From Sphingobacterium tabacisoli (GTDB taxonomy: Bacteria; Bacteroidota; Bacteroidia; Sphingobacteriales; Sphingobacteriaceae): a stretch of 64,000 nucleotides of DNA. A program made the position numbers and the translations under genes. How positions within the stretch are numbered: position 1 is the stretch's first letter; each line of letters starts with the position of its first letter. A model generated the notes under the pieces. That model saw only the letters and a list, made by a program, of their open reading frames with translations, did no database searches and was not told the DNA's origin. Shown in pieces: positions 18,098 through 26,552 of the stretch. The DNA is taken from positions 2,108,001 through 2,172,000 of the forward strand of contig NZ_JAEQMU010000001.1 of NCBI RefSeq assembly GCF_017908035.1, in the 5' to 3' direction.

Positions 18098-19240
18098 ATG
18101 TCGAAGAGAGATTATTATGATGTACTTGGTGTATCTCGTCAAGCAGATGCAGCAGAGATAAAATCAGCTTATCGCAAACTAGCAATCAAATTCCACCCGG
18201 ACAAAAATCCTGGGGATAAAGAAGCGGAAGAGAATTTTAAAGAGGCGGCGGAGGCCTATGAGATTTTAAGTAATCAAGAGAAAAAAGCACGCTACGACCA
18301 ATTTGGTCATTCTGGAAATTCTGGTGGTTTTGGTGGCGGTGGTATGAATATGGATGACATATTCAGCCAATTTGGTGACATCTTTGGTGGAGGTCACCCA
18401 TTTGAAAGCTTTTTTGGAGGAGGTTCCCGTTCTGGAGGACGCCGGGTTCAGAAAGGCAGCAATTTACGTATAAAAGTAAAACTCACCCTTGAAGAAATAG
18501 CAAAAGGGACTGAAAAGAAAGTCAAAGTCAACAAGCAGATTGTATGTAAGACTTGTGACGGTTCAGGAGCTAAAGATAAGTCTTCTTTCCATACGTGTAA
18601 AACATGTGGAGGAGCAGGATCTGTAAGACGTGTCACTAATACTATTTTAGGACAAATGCAAACGACCAGCACCTGTCCGACCTGTAATGGCGAAGGCGTA
18701 GAAATCACAGCTAAATGTACAACCTGTAAAGGCGAAGGTCTAGAAAGAGGCGAAGAAACAATAACGATCAATATCCCCGCTGGTGTCAGTGAGGGTATGC
18801 AACTATCGATGACCGGAAAAGGTAACGCAGCTCCTCGAGGAGGAATAGCTGGAGACCTTATCATCTTAGTTGAAGAAGTTCAGCACGAATCGCTCAAACG
18901 CGACGGCATCAACGTTATCTACGATTTATACATTAATTTTGCTGACGCAGCACTGGGCACTAGTGTCGAGGTACCAACCATAGATGGTAAAGCTAAGATA
19001 AAAATCGACGCAGGTACACAAGGCGGAAAAATATTAAGACTTAAAGGTAAAGGTATCCCAGAGGTAAACTCTTACCACAAAGGCGACCAATTGATATATG
19101 TCAATATATGGACACCTAAGGCCGTATCTTCCGAAGAGCGCGAAGTTTTAGAAAAACTTAAAGGTTCGGCAAACTTTAAACCGCAACCTGGAAAAAGCGA
19201 GAAATCATTCTTCGAACGAATCAAAGAATATTTTGAGTAA
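18098..19240 (+). CDS. dnaJ: chaperone DnaJ (Hsp40)
   Basis: A class I J-protein of 380 residues that delivers unfolded clients to DnaK and stimulates its ATPase. Domains in order: J domain 1-70 with H-P-D at 33-35; glycine/phenylalanine-rich linker 70-115; four zinc-binding CxxCxGxG repeats ([32 protein letters not shown]) between about 145 and 215; C-terminal substrate-binding and dimerisation region. It is cotranscribed with grpE and preceded by AGAGGA as ribosome binding site. Confidence 0.97.
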   Translation: MSKRDYYDVLGVSRQADAAEIKSAYRKLAIKFHPDKNPGDKEAEENFKEAAEAYEILSNQEKKARYDQFGHSGNSGGFGGGGMNMDDIFSQFGDIFGGGHPFESFFGGGSRSGGRRVQKGSNLRIKVKLTLEEIAKGTEKKVKVNKQIVCKTCDGSGAKDKSSFHTCKTCGGAGSVRRVTNTILGQMQTTSTCPTCNGEGVEITAKCTTCKGEGLERGEETITINIPAGVSEGMQLSMTGKGNAAPRGGIAGDLIILVEEVQHESLKRDGINVIYDLYINFADAALGTSVEVPTIDGKAKIKIDAGTQGGKILRLKGKGIPEVNSYHKGDQLIYVNIWTPKAVSSEEREVLEKLKGSANFKPQPGKSEKSFFERIKEYFE

Positions 19241-19279
19241 ATTAAAAGGGACTGTTTTGTAACAGTCCCTTTTAATTTA
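19238..19279. terminator. bidirectional palindromic terminator between dnaJ and the aspartyl protease
   Basis: A 19-bp perfect inverted repeat (19238-19256 with 19261-19279) around a 4-nt TTGT loop. Its core is AAAAGGGACTGTT / AACAGTCCCTTTT, so both strands end in a T run. It contains the stop codons of both convergent genes. Confidence 0.88.
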
Positions 19280-20693
19280 ATGGTATAGGATCCACTAATT
19301 TAAACCGAAACTTAACGATTTCATCACCCCGTTTTACTTCAAGTGATACCCCATATTGATCACGAGCCTGCAACTTCCCCTTAATACTTTCCAACGTCAT
19401 CTTTCCTGCATATTTACCATTTATCTTATAAATGCTATCTCCTTCCTTTACTCCTGCCAAATAAGCTGGAGAACCAATTCGAACATGCTGTATCACATAA
19501 GCAGGCACTAATTCAATTTGATACAACACATCATTGCTTAGATTGATTGTAGTACCTTCGTTGGAGGTTGTTCCCAATGGTTTTGTCCCAGTTCTACTTT
19601 TTAACCAGGAAAAACCAACATGCCGGACCTCCAATCCACTCATATCAATATTAAAAGGATCACCAAATAGTTTGTTTTTACGGAGGTACATCACGCTGTC
19701 TGCATAATCAAAGATTACATCAAATCGGGACATGATTTGATTACCAATAGAGCCAACCCTCCGCTCTACCAATCTTCTAGCGCTATATGAATTGGTGTCT
19801 GGGTAAGATACAAACAACCGCTTAAAATTCCATTTAGCGACTGTTACTCCGTCTATCCTATTTCGCTTACCATAGATATTACCATTAAATCCCTGTCCCA
19901 AAAATTCATAAACATAAGGTTTTGAGATCTTATAATCCGTCAATGTCGTCGGGAAAATCATTAAAGGATCGGAATTACCAAGGTCGACCAACATTCTTGA
20001 ATTCTCAAAGAGCTTACCGCCGCTACTTATGGTAATATCTACAAACGGACGATCTTTCACAAGATCCAGTTTAACGGCTGTATATTTACTTAAGTCTTTG
20101 TCCAGATCCCCCAAAGACTTAAAGACATGTAATTTTTTCCGGACATAGTCAATTCGTATCAGGTGGTTCTGAAAAAAATTACTTCCAAGAACCCCATGTA
20201 TAGGCACCCCAATATTCTTCGAAAGATTAATCGTACTATCGGTAATTACATAGAGATCGTGATGATGATCAGTCAATATCGAATCACCTAGTGCCAATAC
20301 ATTATCCAAAGACAGCAATCCTTGAATTCCCTGATCTACTCCAAGCCCTTGAAAATTATAAGAAGATACATTTCTTAAAATAGCAGAATCTACCGCACCA
20401 AATAACATAGTCTCCTTAACTCCGGTATCGAGGATAAAAGTCAATGGCTCTCCATTCAGTTGAATAGGCAACATAATGATATGATTGGTAATATCAATTG
20501 GAATTACCACCTTATTCATATTAGCCTTAAAATCCCACTGCTGCGCCCTTACCCCTGTATAAGACTGCACTATAAGCGAGAGGAATAAGGTAATAAAAAG
20601 TCTAAAAATAGGAGAACGAGCACCGCTATCGGGTACATTCCTGTACAAACCTATAGTTTCGAAAGAATCGGAAAAATTAGGGTTCACATACAT
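19272..20693 (-). CDS. secreted aspartyl protease with C-terminal PDZ domain
   Basis: A protein of 473 residues with a retropepsin-like aspartyl protease region and a PDZ domain. The first catalytic triad is D-T-G in F-I-L-D-T-G-V-K (around residue 89); a second aspartate lies in M-L-V-D-L-G-N-S (around 237). The PDZ domain shows V-R-I-G-S-P-A-Y-L-A-G-V-K-E-G-D-S-I near 410-430. A hydrophobic signal segment is present but begins about 30 residues in, so the start at 20693 may be too far upstream; a TTG at 20648 is possible. It sits downstream of the promoter-terminator unit at 20753-20852 and may be controlled by it. Confidence 0.8.
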   Translation of the reverse strand: MYVNPNFSDSFETIGLYRNVPDSGARSPIFRLFITLFLSLIVQSYTGVRAQQWDFKANMNKVVIPIDITNHIIMLPIQLNGEPLTFILDTGVKETMLFGAVDSAILRNVSSYNFQGLGVDQGIQGLLSLDNVLALGDSILTDHHHDLYVITDSTINLSKNIGVPIHGVLGSNFFQNHLIRIDYVRKKLHVFKSLGDLDKDLSKYTAVKLDLVKDRPFVDITISSGGKLFENSRMLVDLGNSDPLMIFPTTLTDYKISKPYVYEFLGQGFNGNIYGKRNRIDGVTVAKWNFKRLFVSYPDTNSYSARRLVERRVGSIGNQIMSRFDVIFDYADSVMYLRKNKLFGDPFNIDMSGLEVRHVGFSWLKSRTGTKPLGTTSNEGTTINLSNDVLYQIELVPAYVIQHVRIGSPAYLAGVKEGDSIYKINGKYAGKMTLESIKGKLQARDQYGVSLEVKRGDEIVKFRFKLVDPIPLN

Positions 20694-20752
20694 TGGTTCT
20701 CATTTTACACCTAAACTTAGATAAAAAGATGCATTGAAAAAAGCTAAAACAA

Positions 20753-20783
20753 TAAAAAAGCCTGCATCCGGGCGGATGCAGAC
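20753..20783 (-). terminator. strong terminator downstream of nuoD / inside the leader of the protease gene
   Basis: A 10-bp stem (+ strand 20760-20769 GCCTGCATCC with 20774-20783) and a GC-rich 4-nt loop, followed on the minus strand by CTTTTTTATTG. It is 100 bases past the nuoD stop and about 60 bases before the protease start. Confidence 0.87.
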
Positions 20784-20816
20784 TTCCTATTAACCAATTA
20801 TAAACTTAAATTATGA
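20753..20816 (-). ncRNA. candidate small RNA or attenuated leader (about 60 nt)
   Basis: A perfect promoter at 20852-20822 points into a 60-odd-base segment that ends in the strong terminator at 20783-20753. The segment has no ATG-initiated reading frame on this strand. The unit would make a short RNA ending in a GC-rich hairpin. Alternatively it is a 5' leader for the aspartyl protease with a transcription attenuator. Promoter and terminator are seen directly; expression is inferred. Confidence 0.5.
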
Positions 20817-20821
20817 GAACT

Positions 20822-20852
20822 CAAAGATACGACTTAATGTTTAAACTTCAAA
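20822..20852 (-). promoter_or_regulatory. perfect Bacteroidota promoter between nuoD and the protease gene
   Basis: The minus strand reads TTTG (20852-20849), 19 bases, TATCTTTG (20829-20822), exactly TTTG-N19-TAnnTTTG. It lies 32 bases beyond the nuoD stop. The only things downstream on this strand are the hairpin terminator and then the protease gene. Confidence 0.7.
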
Positions 20853-20883
20853 TATTTTGTGCGTTTTTTTGCATTTTCTTTCG

Positions 20884-22077
20884 TTATCTATCCACTTCTC
20901 CTAACACAATATCAATAGAGCCTAGAATAGCGATCAAATCTGCGATTAGCACCCCTTTCCCAAGCTCAGGTAAAACTGAAAGATTATTAAAACTTGGCCC
21001 TCTTGCCTTTAAACGCAAAGGAATATCTGATTTATCTTTCGTTTCAAAATAGAAACCCAGCTCCCCTTTCGGATTTTCTGCACGTACATAGTAATTTTGC
21101 GCCTTCATTGTAGCTTTTTTAGGCACCATCGCACGAGGATCAAAATCAGGCAAACGCGCAAAATCTGACATCAACCTTGCAAGACATTGCTCTATGATTT
21201 TTACTGATTCATAAATTTCATCAACCCTCACCTTATACCTGTCCCAAGAATCACCTACCGTCCCCATAAGTCCCTTACCTACGGGTATCTCAAAATCCAA
21301 TTCAGGATATACAGAATACCCATCAACTCGTCGAAGATCCCATTTTATACCACTAGCACGTAGCATAGGTCCCGAACATCCGTAGTTGATCGCAACGTCC
21401 GAAGGCAAAACTCCAACATTAGCTGTACGGGAGATAAATATCTGATTACTGGACAGCAATCCATCCAATTCGGCCAACTTCGGTTTGAAATAAGCAATAA
21501 ACTCTTTGCAACGCTGTTCAAACCCCACCGGCAAATCATAAAACAAACCACCTACCCAAATATAATTATATAACATGCGCGAACCGGAAGCCCACTCCAG
21601 CATATTCATAATATGTTCCCTATCTCTAAAACACCACATAAAAGGTGTGAATGCTCCAATATCAATCCCATAGGTACCTATAGCAATCAGATGAGAAGCA
21701 ATCCTATTCAATTCACACACTAAGACACGGATGTATTCCACACGTTTAGGCAAATGCTGTTCTATTCCCAGCATTCGCTCTACTCCCATGACGAATGCAT
21801 GGCTATTATTCATGGAAGCTAAATAGTCCAACCGATCCGTAAAAGGAATACTCTTACCGTAGTTCATTGATTCAGCATGCTTATCAAAACAACGATGTAA
21901 ATACCCCAAATGTGGGATGACATCCTTTACAAGTTCTCCATCAGTAACGAGCTCCAGTCGCAATACTCCGTGCGTGGAGGGGTGCTGTGGCCCCATATTA
22001 ATAATCATCTCCGTAGATCCGATTTGCTGCATTCTCTCCAAATACTGCTGATATCCTTGATTATACTTTGTATGCAT
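20884..22077 (-). CDS. nuoD: NADH-quinone oxidoreductase subunit D
   Basis: The 49-kDa-type peripheral-arm subunit of complex I, which forms the quinone-binding pocket with NuoB at the cytoplasmic side of the inner membrane. Length is 397 residues, typical for the unfused form. Recognisable blocks are [15 protein letters not shown] near the N-terminus, [11 protein letters not shown], and the C-terminal [14 protein letters not shown]. It starts eight bases after nuoC. No other nuo gene follows; a terminator lies 100 bases downstream. Confidence 0.97.
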   Translation of the reverse strand: MHTKYNQGYQQYLERMQQIGSTEMIINMGPQHPSTHGVLRLELVTDGELVKDVIPHLGYLHRCFDKHAESMNYGKSIPFTDRLDYLASMNNSHAFVMGVERMLGIEQHLPKRVEYIRVLVCELNRIASHLIAIGTYGIDIGAFTPFMWCFRDREHIMNMLEWASGSRMLYNYIWVGGLFYDLPVGFEQRCKEFIAYFKPKLAELDGLLSSNQIFISRTANVGVLPSDVAINYGCSGPMLRASGIKWDLRRVDGYSVYPELDFEIPVGKGLMGTVGDSWDRYKVRVDEIYESVKIIEQCLARLMSDFARLPDFDPRAMVPKKATMKAQNYYVRAENPKGELGFYFETKDKSDIPLRLKARGPSFNNLSVLPELGKGVLIADLIAILGSIDIVLGEVDR

Positions 22078-22085
22078 ATTGTGAT

Positions 22086-22577
22086 CTAATTCTTGATAGG
22101 AATGCCATGATAACTATCAGGGTCTTCATAATCTTTACGTAACGGAAATCCTTCCCAATCATCTGGTAATAATATGCGCCTTAAATCAGGGTGATCTGTA
22201 AAATAAATCCCCATAAGGTCAAATGCCTCCCGTTCGTGCCAATCTGCGGTACGCCAGACCATACTCACAGAAGGTACTTCTGGTAAGTGTTCCAGACTGC
22301 GTTCTTGCTCAATTTCTACCCGCAGTGTCAATTGTAATTGAAATGGAATAGAAGTCAAGTTATATACTACCGCAAAGCGCGCCTCAGGGAAATAATCCAC
22401 CGCAGTGATATTAGCTAGAAAATCGAAATAAAATGTCGGATGGTCCCGCAACCATAGGCACACCTCTCTCAGCCTTGCTGGTGCGACAGTCAGCGTATCC
22501 TGAAGCCCTGCATCAGTCAATTTGACCACATCTGATCCAAATACCTTATCTATTTCTTCTTTTAATTGTTTGATCAT
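22086..22577 (-). CDS. nuoC: NADH-quinone oxidoreductase subunit C
   Basis: The 30-kDa-type complex I subunit that packs against NuoD. A protein of 163 residues with the family signature [14 protein letters not shown] then H-P-D-L-R-R-I-L-L and the G-F-P-L-R-K-D-Y end block. Its ATG overlaps the pdxH stop by four bases (ATGA), so translation is coupled to pdxH. That is unusual, since the expected neighbours nuoA and nuoB are absent here. Confidence 0.96.
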   Translation of the reverse strand: MIKQLKEEIDKVFGSDVVKLTDAGLQDTLTVAPARLREVCLWLRDHPTFYFDFLANITAVDYFPEARFAVVYNLTSIPFQLQLTLRVEIEQERSLEHLPEVPSVSMVWRTADWHEREAFDLMGIYFTDHPDLRRILLPDDWEGFPLRKDYEDPDSYHGIPIKN

Positions 22578-23227
22578 GGTGCTAATCGATTAACTACCCA
22601 GCCATTTTCTTCTAAAAAATAAACAATTCTATCATGTAGTCTAGAGCTTCGTCCTTGCCAGAATTCTACCTTAACAGGCTTAACCAAATACCCTCCCCAA
22701 AAAGGAGGTCGCTCTACCACATCAGATAGGCCAAATTTTTGTTCATAGAAATCCACACGTTGTTCCAAAAAATCGCGATCTGGAATGATCTGACTTTGCG
22801 GTGAGGCCCATGCCCCTATTCGGCTCCCCTTTGGCCTAGACGCAAAATACTCATCTGAATCTTCCTGGCATAAGCGTTCCACTAAGCCTTCAATACGCAC
22901 TTGTCGTTGCAGCTCAGGCCAGAAAAACAGCAAACTCACTTTAGCACAGCGAGCCATATCCAATCCCTTTTGGCTTTCATAATTCGTAAAAAAGCTAAAA
23001 CCATCTGCTTTGATATCCTTCAATAATACAATTCTAGCCGAAGGAAAGTCCCCCTCATTAATTGTCGCCAGTGTCATCGCATTAGGCTCTATCACTTTCG
23101 CGTGCAAAGCCTGATCAAACCAATGTGTAAACTGCACAACAGGATCGGCATGCACCTGCTGTTCCGAAAGAGAGTCTTTCGCATAATCCTCTCTAATTGC
23201 TGCAATATTTTTATGATCGATTGCCAT
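22574..23227 (-). CDS. pdxH: pyridoxamine 5'-phosphate oxidase
   Basis: The FMN enzyme that oxidises pyridoxamine or pyridoxine 5'-phosphate to pyridoxal 5'-phosphate, the last step of B6 salvage. I start at the internal ATG 23227 ([12 protein letters not shown]), giving 217 residues, the normal family length; the longer frame adds 74 residues without similarity. FMN-binding blocks include [10 protein letters not shown] and [15 protein letters not shown] and the C-terminal [13 protein letters not shown] are diagnostic. It leads a coupled pdxH-nuoC-nuoD unit. Confidence 0.95.
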   Translation of the reverse strand: MAIDHKNIAAIREDYAKDSLSEQQVHADPVVQFTHWFDQALHAKVIEPNAMTLATINEGDFPSARIVLLKDIKADGFSFFTNYESQKGLDMARCAKVSLLFFWPELQRQVRIEGLVERLCQEDSDEYFASRPKGSRIGAWASPQSQIIPDRDFLEQRVDFYEQKFGLSDVVERPPFWGGYLVKPVKVEFWQGRSSRLHDRIVYFLEENGWVVNRLAP

Positions 23228-23247
23228 AGGATGTATATTTTGTTTGA

Positions 23248-23255
23248 CAAACTTA
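23248..23255 (-). promoter_or_regulatory. candidate -7 element for pdxH-nuoC-nuoD
   Basis: The minus strand reads TAAGTTTG, matching TAnnTTTG, about 20 bases before the pdxH start, giving a short leader. No consensus -33 element is at 19 bp. Confidence 0.4.
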
Positions 23256-23369
23256 CTAAATGCAACACAAAAGAATGTCATCTTTTGACCCTTTTTAAGG
23301 CTAATACCCATAGAAGTCGACCATTTACGTAGATTTTCTATCCGAGCAAGAATACAGCATAAGTCATAA

Positions 23370-23400
23370 TTGTTTATAAAACCAAATTTGTCTAAGTTTA
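23370..23400 (+). promoter_or_regulatory. near-consensus promoter for yqgE
   Basis: TTG (23370-23372), 20 bases, TAAGTTTA (23393-23400), differing from TAnnTTTG only in the last base. The leader would be about 16 nt before ATG 23423. Confidence 0.4.
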
Positions 23401-23422
23401 TACTAAAATAATATAATAAGCG

Positions 23423-23986
23423 ATGTTCAATCAAAACATGCCCACACAAGGAAGTCTCTTGATTTCAGAACCCTTTATACTCGATTCCAACTTCGAACGC
23501 TCCGTTATTGTCCTTTGTGAACACGACAATGAAGGAACTGTCGGATTGGTCTTAAACCATCGCTCAAACCTTGTACTATCCGATATAATAACAACTGTAA
23601 TATCCGAAAAATTCCCAGTCTATATAGGCGGGCCAGTACAAAACGACGCTTTATTTTTCCTCCACCAAGCTCCCGATAAGATAGTAGACAGTATACCTAT
23701 TGGAACAGATCTATTTTGGGGCGGGGACTTAGAGCAGGCGATTCTATTAATCAATGAAAACATCATCGAGCCTCAAGAGATAAAGTTCTTCCTTGGTTAT
23801 TCAGGCTGGTCAGCAGGCCAATTAGAGGATGAGATAAAACAGAACACATGGGTTATTCATAATTCATTCAAACACGAACTTCCTTTTCTGATAGATGGCG
23901 AAGAGCTTTGGAAACAAGCTTTAATCAGTTTGGGGCCAAAGTACGCACATGTTGCCAACTTCCCAAAGAATCCTTATCTAAATTAA
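23423..23986 (+). CDS. YqgE/AlgH family protein
   Basis: A soluble protein of 187 residues with the YqgE/AlgH fold. Characteristic blocks are G-S-L-L-I-S-E-P-F-I-L-D near the start, F-E-R-S-V-I-V-L-C-E-H-D, G-T-V-G-L-V-L-N-H-R, Y-I-G-G-P-V-Q, and F-L-G-Y-S-G-W-S-A-G-Q-L-E-D-E-I. The biochemical role of the family is not established; AlgH was named as a regulator of alginate genes in Pseudomonas. It is divergent from pdxH across about 195 bases. Confidence 0.93.
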   Translation: MFNQNMPTQGSLLISEPFILDSNFERSVIVLCEHDNEGTVGLVLNHRSNLVLSDIITTVISEKFPVYIGGPVQNDALFFLHQAPDKIVDSIPIGTDLFWGGDLEQAILLINENIIEPQEIKFFLGYSGWSAGQLEDEIKQNTWVIHNSFKHELPFLIDGEELWKQALISLGPKYAHVANFPKNPYLN

Positions 23987-24021
23987 AGCTAGCGAGAAAG
24001 AATTATCTTTGAATATCAAGT

Positions 24022-24052
24022 AAAACAAAAAAGCCTCTCATTTCTGAGAAGC
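24022..24052 (-). terminator. terminator after tRNA-His
   Basis: A 7-bp stem (minus strand GCTTCTC / GAGAGGC, with one U-G pair) and a 6-nt loop followed by TTTTTTGTTTT. It lies 12 bases beyond the 3' end of the tRNA. Confidence 0.8.
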
Positions 24053-24063
24053 CTTTAGAAGCG

Positions 24064-24138
24064 GGTAAGTAATCGGGCTCGAACCGACGACCCCTAGAAC
24101 CACAATCTAGTGCTCTAACCAACTGAGCTATACCTACC
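24064..24138 (-). tRNA. tRNA-His (anticodon GTG)
   Basis: A complete cloverleaf on the minus strand: D-stem GCTC, anticodon stem CTAGA/TCTAG with loop TTGTGGT (anticodon GTG), and T-arm with TTCGAGC. The encoded extra G at position -1 pairs with C73, the identity element for histidyl-tRNA synthetase. One G-U pair lies in the acceptor stem. CCA is not encoded. Confidence 0.95.
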
Positions 24139-24150
24139 GTGTTTGTGATA

Positions 24151-24182
24151 CAAAAGTAGGTTTTTAATCCATATACTCCAAA
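24151..24182 (-). promoter_or_regulatory. promoter of tRNA-His
   Basis: The minus strand has TTTG (24182-24179), 20 bases, TACTTTTG (24158-24151), one base off the ideal spacing. The initiation site would be about 7 nt before the mature tRNA. Confidence 0.65.
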
Positions 24183-24192
24183 TGTTTTTCAC

Positions 24193-24228
24193 AAAAAATC
24201 CTCATTATGCAATAACACAATGAGGATT
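24193..24228 (-). terminator. terminator after htpG
   Basis: A perfect 10-bp stem (AATCCTCATT / AATGAGGATT) with a 12-nt loop, followed on the minus strand by TTTT. It begins 24 bases after the htpG stop. Confidence 0.85.
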
Positions 24229-24251
24229 AAGCGATTATTTTTAACAAATTA

Positions 24252-26138
24252 TTAAATCATCTCTACACTTCGTTTTACAAACGATGTTAAATCAGCTCCG
24301 GTCAGTAATCCTCGTGATAATAACGCTAAATCAAAAGCCTGCTTAGCTAATTTCTGTCCTTCTTCCTCTCCACTTTCCAACATACGTTTTACCAAAGGAT
24401 GGTTACCATTTACGCTGACTTTATAGTTATCCGGAATATTACCATAGAATCCCATTCCGCCACCTGTCTTTGCCATATCTTTCATGCGACGCATAAACTC
24501 GTCTAACGTTACAGATACTGGTAACTCATCAGCCTTCAAAGCTTCGATCTGCACATTCATATCTGTACGGTTGATTGCTTTCTGAAATAAGTCAGTTGCT
24601 TTTTTACTTTCTTCCTCCGTCAGGATTAGCTCAATCTTCTCATCCTTTTGAATCAACTTATCGATAACATCCGAATCCACACGTTTTAACTGGATCTTCT
24701 CTCCTCCTTTTTGCTCTAAATAAGAAGTGATATGTGTATCGAGTGGCCCGTCTAAAACCAGGACATCATACCCTTTCGCTATCGCCGTAGTGATGAAACC
24801 GTCCTGCTGTGCGACATCTGAGCTATACAAGTACACGATATTGCCATCTTTATCGACTTGAATATCTTTTACCTTTTCATAATACTCTTTTAAGGTATAG
24901 CTTTCCTTATTTGTATTTTCCAACAAACAGAACTCATTTGCTTTCTCTGCAAATTTCTCATCACTCAACATCCCATACTTTATAAAAAGACCAATGTCTT
25001 TCCATTTCTCTTCAAATCCTTTACGATCAGACTTGAAGATTTCCTGTAATTTGTCCGCGACTTTCTTAGTGATATAGTTATTGATTTTCTTCACATTGCC
25101 GTCAGCCTGTAAAAACGATCGAGATACGTTTAAAGGAATATCTGGTGAATCAATAACACCATGCAACAACATCAAAAACTCTGGGACGATATCCTTCACC
25201 TCATCGGTAATAAATACCTGACGCGAATAAAGCTTAATCTTATTACGTTGGATCTCTAATTCATTCTTTATTTTCGGGAAGTAAAGAATACCTGTCAGAT
25301 TAAATGGATAGTCAACATTTAGATGAATCCAGAACAAAGGTTCATCCATAGATTGTGGATACAGCTCGCGGTAGAAAGCAAGATAATCTTCATCTGTTAA
25401 CTCCGAAGGTGACTTGGTCCAAGCCGGATTCGTATTATTAATAAAGTTATCAACTTCGATCGATTTGTATTTAGGTTTACCCTCTTCATCTTCGCCATCA
25501 GGTTCCGATGTAGTTTTTGTACCGAAACGAATAGGCACAGGCAAGAACTTGGCATACTTATCCAAGATTTGCTGCAATTTAAACTTATTTAAGAATTCCT
25601 CAGAATCTGCATTAACATGTAGAATGACATCTGTTCCACGTGTCGTACGTGTACCCTCCGAAATTTCGTATGATGTACTACCATCACAGGTCCAATGCGC
25701 TGGTTCAGCTCCATCCTGATAAGATAACGAATCGATCTCGACACGGTCAGCCACCATAAATGCCGAGTAGAAGCCTAAACCAAAACGACCAATAATCTCA
25801 TTCGCGTCGTTTGCTTCTTTAAATTTTTCCATGAACTCAGTAGCACCGGAAAAAGCAATCTGGTTGATGTATTTTTTGATCTCTTCTGCTGTCATACCAA
25901 TACCGTTGTCCGATATCGTAATGGTTTTAGCTGCTTCATCAAATTTCACATCAACAACGAGCTCTCCTACTTCACCATTGAACTGACCTAGCGAAGATAA
26001 CCGTTTAATTTTCTGAGAGGCATCCACAGCATTAGACACCAATTCTCTTAAGAAAATCTCGTTATCAGAATATAAAAACTTTTTGATCACCGGAAAAATA
26101 TTCTCGGTGTGGATCGAGATACTACCTTTTTCTTGCAT
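24252..26138 (-). CDS. htpG: molecular chaperone HtpG (Hsp90)
   Basis: The cytosolic ATP-dependent Hsp90 chaperone, 628 residues, normal for bacteria. The GHKL ATPase domain shows E-L-V-S-N-A-V-D-A-S (33-42), D-N-G-I-G-M and G-R-F-G-L-G-F-Y-S-A-F-M-V. The middle domain carries L-N-V-S-R-S-F-L-Q with the catalytic arginine, and the C-terminal dimerisation domain follows, with N-G-N-H-P-L-V. It is a single-gene transcript with a near-consensus promoter. The 11-bp repeat array lies 194-286 bases upstream of its start. Confidence 0.97.
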   Translation of the reverse strand: MQEKGSISIHTENIFPVIKKFLYSDNEIFLRELVSNAVDASQKIKRLSSLGQFNGEVGELVVDVKFDEAAKTITISDNGIGMTAEEIKKYINQIAFSGATEFMEKFKEANDANEIIGRFGLGFYSAFMVADRVEIDSLSYQDGAEPAHWTCDGSTSYEISEGTRTTRGTDVILHVNADSEEFLNKFKLQQILDKYAKFLPVPIRFGTKTTSEPDGEDEEGKPKYKSIEVDNFINNTNPAWTKSPSELTDEDYLAFYRELYPQSMDEPLFWIHLNVDYPFNLTGILYFPKIKNELEIQRNKIKLYSRQVFITDEVKDIVPEFLMLLHGVIDSPDIPLNVSRSFLQADGNVKKINNYITKKVADKLQEIFKSDRKGFEEKWKDIGLFIKYGMLSDEKFAEKANEFCLLENTNKESYTLKEYYEKVKDIQVDKDGNIVYLYSSDVAQQDGFITTAIAKGYDVLVLDGPLDTHITSYLEQKGGEKIQLKRVDSDVIDKLIQKDEKIELILTEEESKKATDLFQKAINRTDMNVQIEALKADELPVSVTLDEFMRRMKDMAKTGGGMGFYGNIPDNYKVSVNGNHPLVKRMLESGEEEGQKLAKQAFDLALLSRGLLTGADLTSFVKRSVEMI

Positions 26139-26172
26139 ATGTATTTTACTATTTAACTTTTTATTACTGCAA

Positions 26173-26203
26173 TAAACTTATCAAGGCTTGTTCCAAAATC
26201 AAC
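26173..26203 (-). promoter_or_regulatory. near-consensus htpG promoter
   Basis: The minus strand has GTTG (26203-26200), 19 bases, TAAGTTTA (26180-26173), one base off the -7 consensus. The leader would be about 28 nt. No CIRCE element is visible. Confidence 0.45.
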
Positions 26204-26331
26204 TTTAAGACAGAATGTCAGAATAACCTAAGAAAAAGCATTGCAACTCTGCCATTATTATCTTCTTCAATACGCATTCCGATCTACTTAGGTATAGATT
26301 TAAGACAACAATATATCTTATTTTGCCTAAT

Positions 26332-26424
26332 TAGAGAATTAACTGAGGGGAAATAGAGGATTTATAGAGATTTACCTCTATGAACCCTCTATAAAACCTC
26401 TATTATGACTCTAGAAAATCTCTA
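26332..26424. repeat. 11-bp-phased TAGAG/CTCTA array with central dyad
   Basis: Nine pentamer cores start at exactly 11-bp intervals. TAGAG is at 26332, 26354 and 26365, with a degenerate CTGAG at 26343. CTCTA, its reverse complement, is at 26376, 26387, 26398, 26409 and 26420. The first four mirror the next four around position 26372/26373. The inter-core bases are AT-rich and poorly conserved. Eleven bp is about one helical turn, so all cores face the same side of DNA. It lies between htpG and the 93-aa gene. I know of no described element of this form. Confidence 0.9.
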
Positions 26425-26515
26425 TTAAAATTGAAATAAGTATACCTAAAGTACCTACTAATATCCTATGAAGAAATATACAGGTAACAACAAAAGCAGA
26501 AAATGAAAGGTTCTT

Positions 26516-26546
26516 TTTGCTTTTATCAAAAAGTCCACTAACTTTG
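26516..26546 (+). promoter_or_regulatory. perfect promoter for the 93-aa gene
   Basis: TTTG (26516-26519), 19 bases, TAACTTTG (26539-26546), an exact match to TTTG-N19-TAnnTTTG. Transcription would begin near 26553, about 155 nt before the ATG. Confidence 0.75.
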
Positions 26547-26552
26547 TAGCGT

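Noticed and set aside
18448..18864. Antisense frame of 138 codons inside dnaJ
   Set aside because: It mirrors the cysteine-rich zinc-finger repeats of dnaJ and has no independent signals.
20813..21052. Plus-strand open frame of 79 codons starting in the nuoD-protease gap
   Set aside because: It runs antisense through the end of nuoD, has no family features, and its start region is explained by the minus-strand promoter.
23228..23449. 74-residue N-terminal extension of pdxH
   Set aside because: It overlaps the divergent yqgE start and a promoter-like box; the 217-residue form matches the family length.
26139..26331. CIRCE or other classical heat-shock operator before htpG
   Set aside because: No TTAGCACTC-N9-GAGTGCTAA-like inverted repeat was found; only a near-consensus vegetative promoter is visible.
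26332..26424. CRISPR array
   Set aside because: The repeated core is only five bases with 11-bp spacing and an orientation switch; there are no 20-plus-bp repeats, spacers or cas genes.
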